Origin: Psychrobacter pasteurii
GTDB lineage: Bacteria; Pseudomonadota; Gammaproteobacteria; Pseudomonadales; Moraxellaceae
Length of the DNA stretch: 64,000 bases
Assembly (NCBI RefSeq): GCF_900162815.1
Contig: NZ_FUGD01000087.1
Location: 36,794 to 100,793, forward strand
Direction: 5' to 3'
Shown here: positions 63,372-64,000 of the stretch, piece by piece
How the letters are laid out: every line of letters starts with the position of its first letter
Position numbering within the stretch: the first letter of the stretch is position 1
Made by a program: the position numbers and the translations under genes
Notes under the pieces: model-generated
The model's input: only the letters and a program-made list of their open reading frames with translations
What the model was told of the DNA's origin: nothing
Database searches by the model: none

Positions 63372-64000
63372 GGCAAGATTATCCTTTATCAGCTTTGCTA
63401 GACATCGCCAAGATGCCTAAAAGCGTTTTTTACTACCATAGAGCAAAGCTTGATAGTGGCGATAAATATACTGACTTAAAACAGCGTATCGCCACGCTAT
63501 ATCACCAGCATAAAGGCAGGTACGGCTATCGCAGAATAACAGCAGCGCTAAAGCAGTTAGGTAGCCATCACAACCACAAGCTCATTGCCAAGCTTATGCG
63601 TCATTTAAACTTAAGCGCACGGATTAGACGACAAAGGTATCGCTCTTATAAAGGCGTACAAGGCAAGATTGCAAAGAACCATCTAAAGCGCCAGTTTAAT
63701 GCAGATCGACCAAACACACGTTGGCTTACCGATATCACTGAATTTAAAGTTGGCGGTCATAAGCTGTATTTATCACCGATACTTGATTGCTATAACAATG
63801 AGATCATCAGTTATACGCTTTCAAAGAGACCGACTTATGACTTGGTTAGTAAGATGCTAGATAAGGCGTTAGATAAGATAGATACGCACCAGAAAAACGG
63901 ATTAATGCTGCATTCAGATCAAGGGTGGCACTATCAAATGAGACCGTTTAATAAGACGCTTAAACAGCACGGTATTAAGCAAAGCATGAGTAGAAAAGGA
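63308..64000 (+). CDS. IS150-like transposase OrfB (DDE integrase), partial
   Basis: Open in the -1 frame from the heptamer to the window edge (231 codons). It overlaps orfA by 64 bases; no independent start is obvious, so it is probably made as an OrfAB fusion by frameshifting. The HTH_21-like segment (HKGRYGYRRITAAL) and the rve catalytic domain (RPNTRWLTDITEFKV with the first Asp; LMLHSDQGWHYQM with the second Asp; KQHGIKQSMSRKG) are present. The catalytic Glu lies beyond the window. No internal stop was found, so the copy may be active. Confidence 0.9.

Larger units (their letters stand above)
62809..64000 (+). mobile_element. IS3-family (IS150-like) insertion sequence, left part
   Basis: Left end at about 62809 with TGAACTGAACCCC and AAGTTGGACA, matching the style of IS150-group inverted repeats. 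It carries orfA (62853-63371) and an overlapping -1 frame orfB that runs off the window. The right end, target duplication and the rest of orfB are not visible. A hairpin with T-tail lies between the left end and orfA. Confidence 0.88.

Overview
The window looks like the chromosome of a gammaproteobacterium of the Moraxellaceae, most probably Psychrobacter. The reasons are the moderately AT-rich composition, an Hfq with a long glycine/RGF-rich tail, and the set and order of housekeeping genes. This is a judgement from protein content and gene order, not a database match. Almost everything is single-copy core metabolism. The only mobile element is an IS3-family (IS150-like) insertion sequence that runs off the right edge. 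No tRNA, rRNA, CRISPR array, prophage or defence island was seen.

Layout. 0-7.7 kb: the end of a DUF475 membrane protein, a secreted PAP2 phosphatase, carAB (carbamoyl phosphate), greA and rlpA. 7.8-10.3 kb: a TPP riboswitch followed by the thiamine salvage genes thiM-thiE-thiD. 10.3-15.7 kb (minus strand): radA, then the lipopolysaccharide block lptB-lptA-lptC-kdsC-kdsD. 16-22.5 kb (minus): hfq, miaA, mutL, tsaE, queD, a glutathione peroxidase and msrB. 23-26.5 kb: an unusual HTH-aminotransferase fusion, convergent with glnS. 26.8-32 kb: a cyclophilin, lpxH, orn, rsgA, then rhodanese-grxC-secB. 32.4-40 kb (minus): adk, the cytochrome c maturation genes ccmF-ccmG-ccmH-ccmI, and a DUF445 membrane protein. 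40-49 kb (plus): mrdA, rsmD, rplM-rpsI, petABC (cytochrome bc1), sspA-sspB and a TRIC-type channel gene. 49-55 kb: recJ, an unrecognised small protein, a PiT phosphate transporter and a two-domain polyphosphate:AMP phosphotransferase. 55.7-62.8 kb: an unrecognised protein, ubiE-ubiJ-ubiB, alr and argF, followed by the insertion sequence.

Functional links. lptBAC, kdsC/kdsD and lpxH all serve lipopolysaccharide synthesis and export. ccmFGHI and petABC serve cytochrome c respiration, and ubiEJB supplies its quinone. carAB and argF feed arginine and pyrimidine synthesis. The pit and pap genes handle phosphate and polyphosphate. gpx, msrB and grxC handle oxidative damage.

The most interesting signals are regulatory. 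They are: (1) an XRE-type DNA-binding domain fused to an AlaA-like aminotransferase, with two matched 21-bp palindromes in its own promoter region, one covering the -10 box; (2) a cyclophilin gene with two in-frame starts, each with its own ribosome-binding site, predicting a lipoprotein form and a cytosolic form; (3) mutually exclusive hairpins in the rplM leader; (4) hairpin/terminator structures in the greA and pit leaders; (5) an IS insertion that seems to have split the argF terminator while carrying its own.
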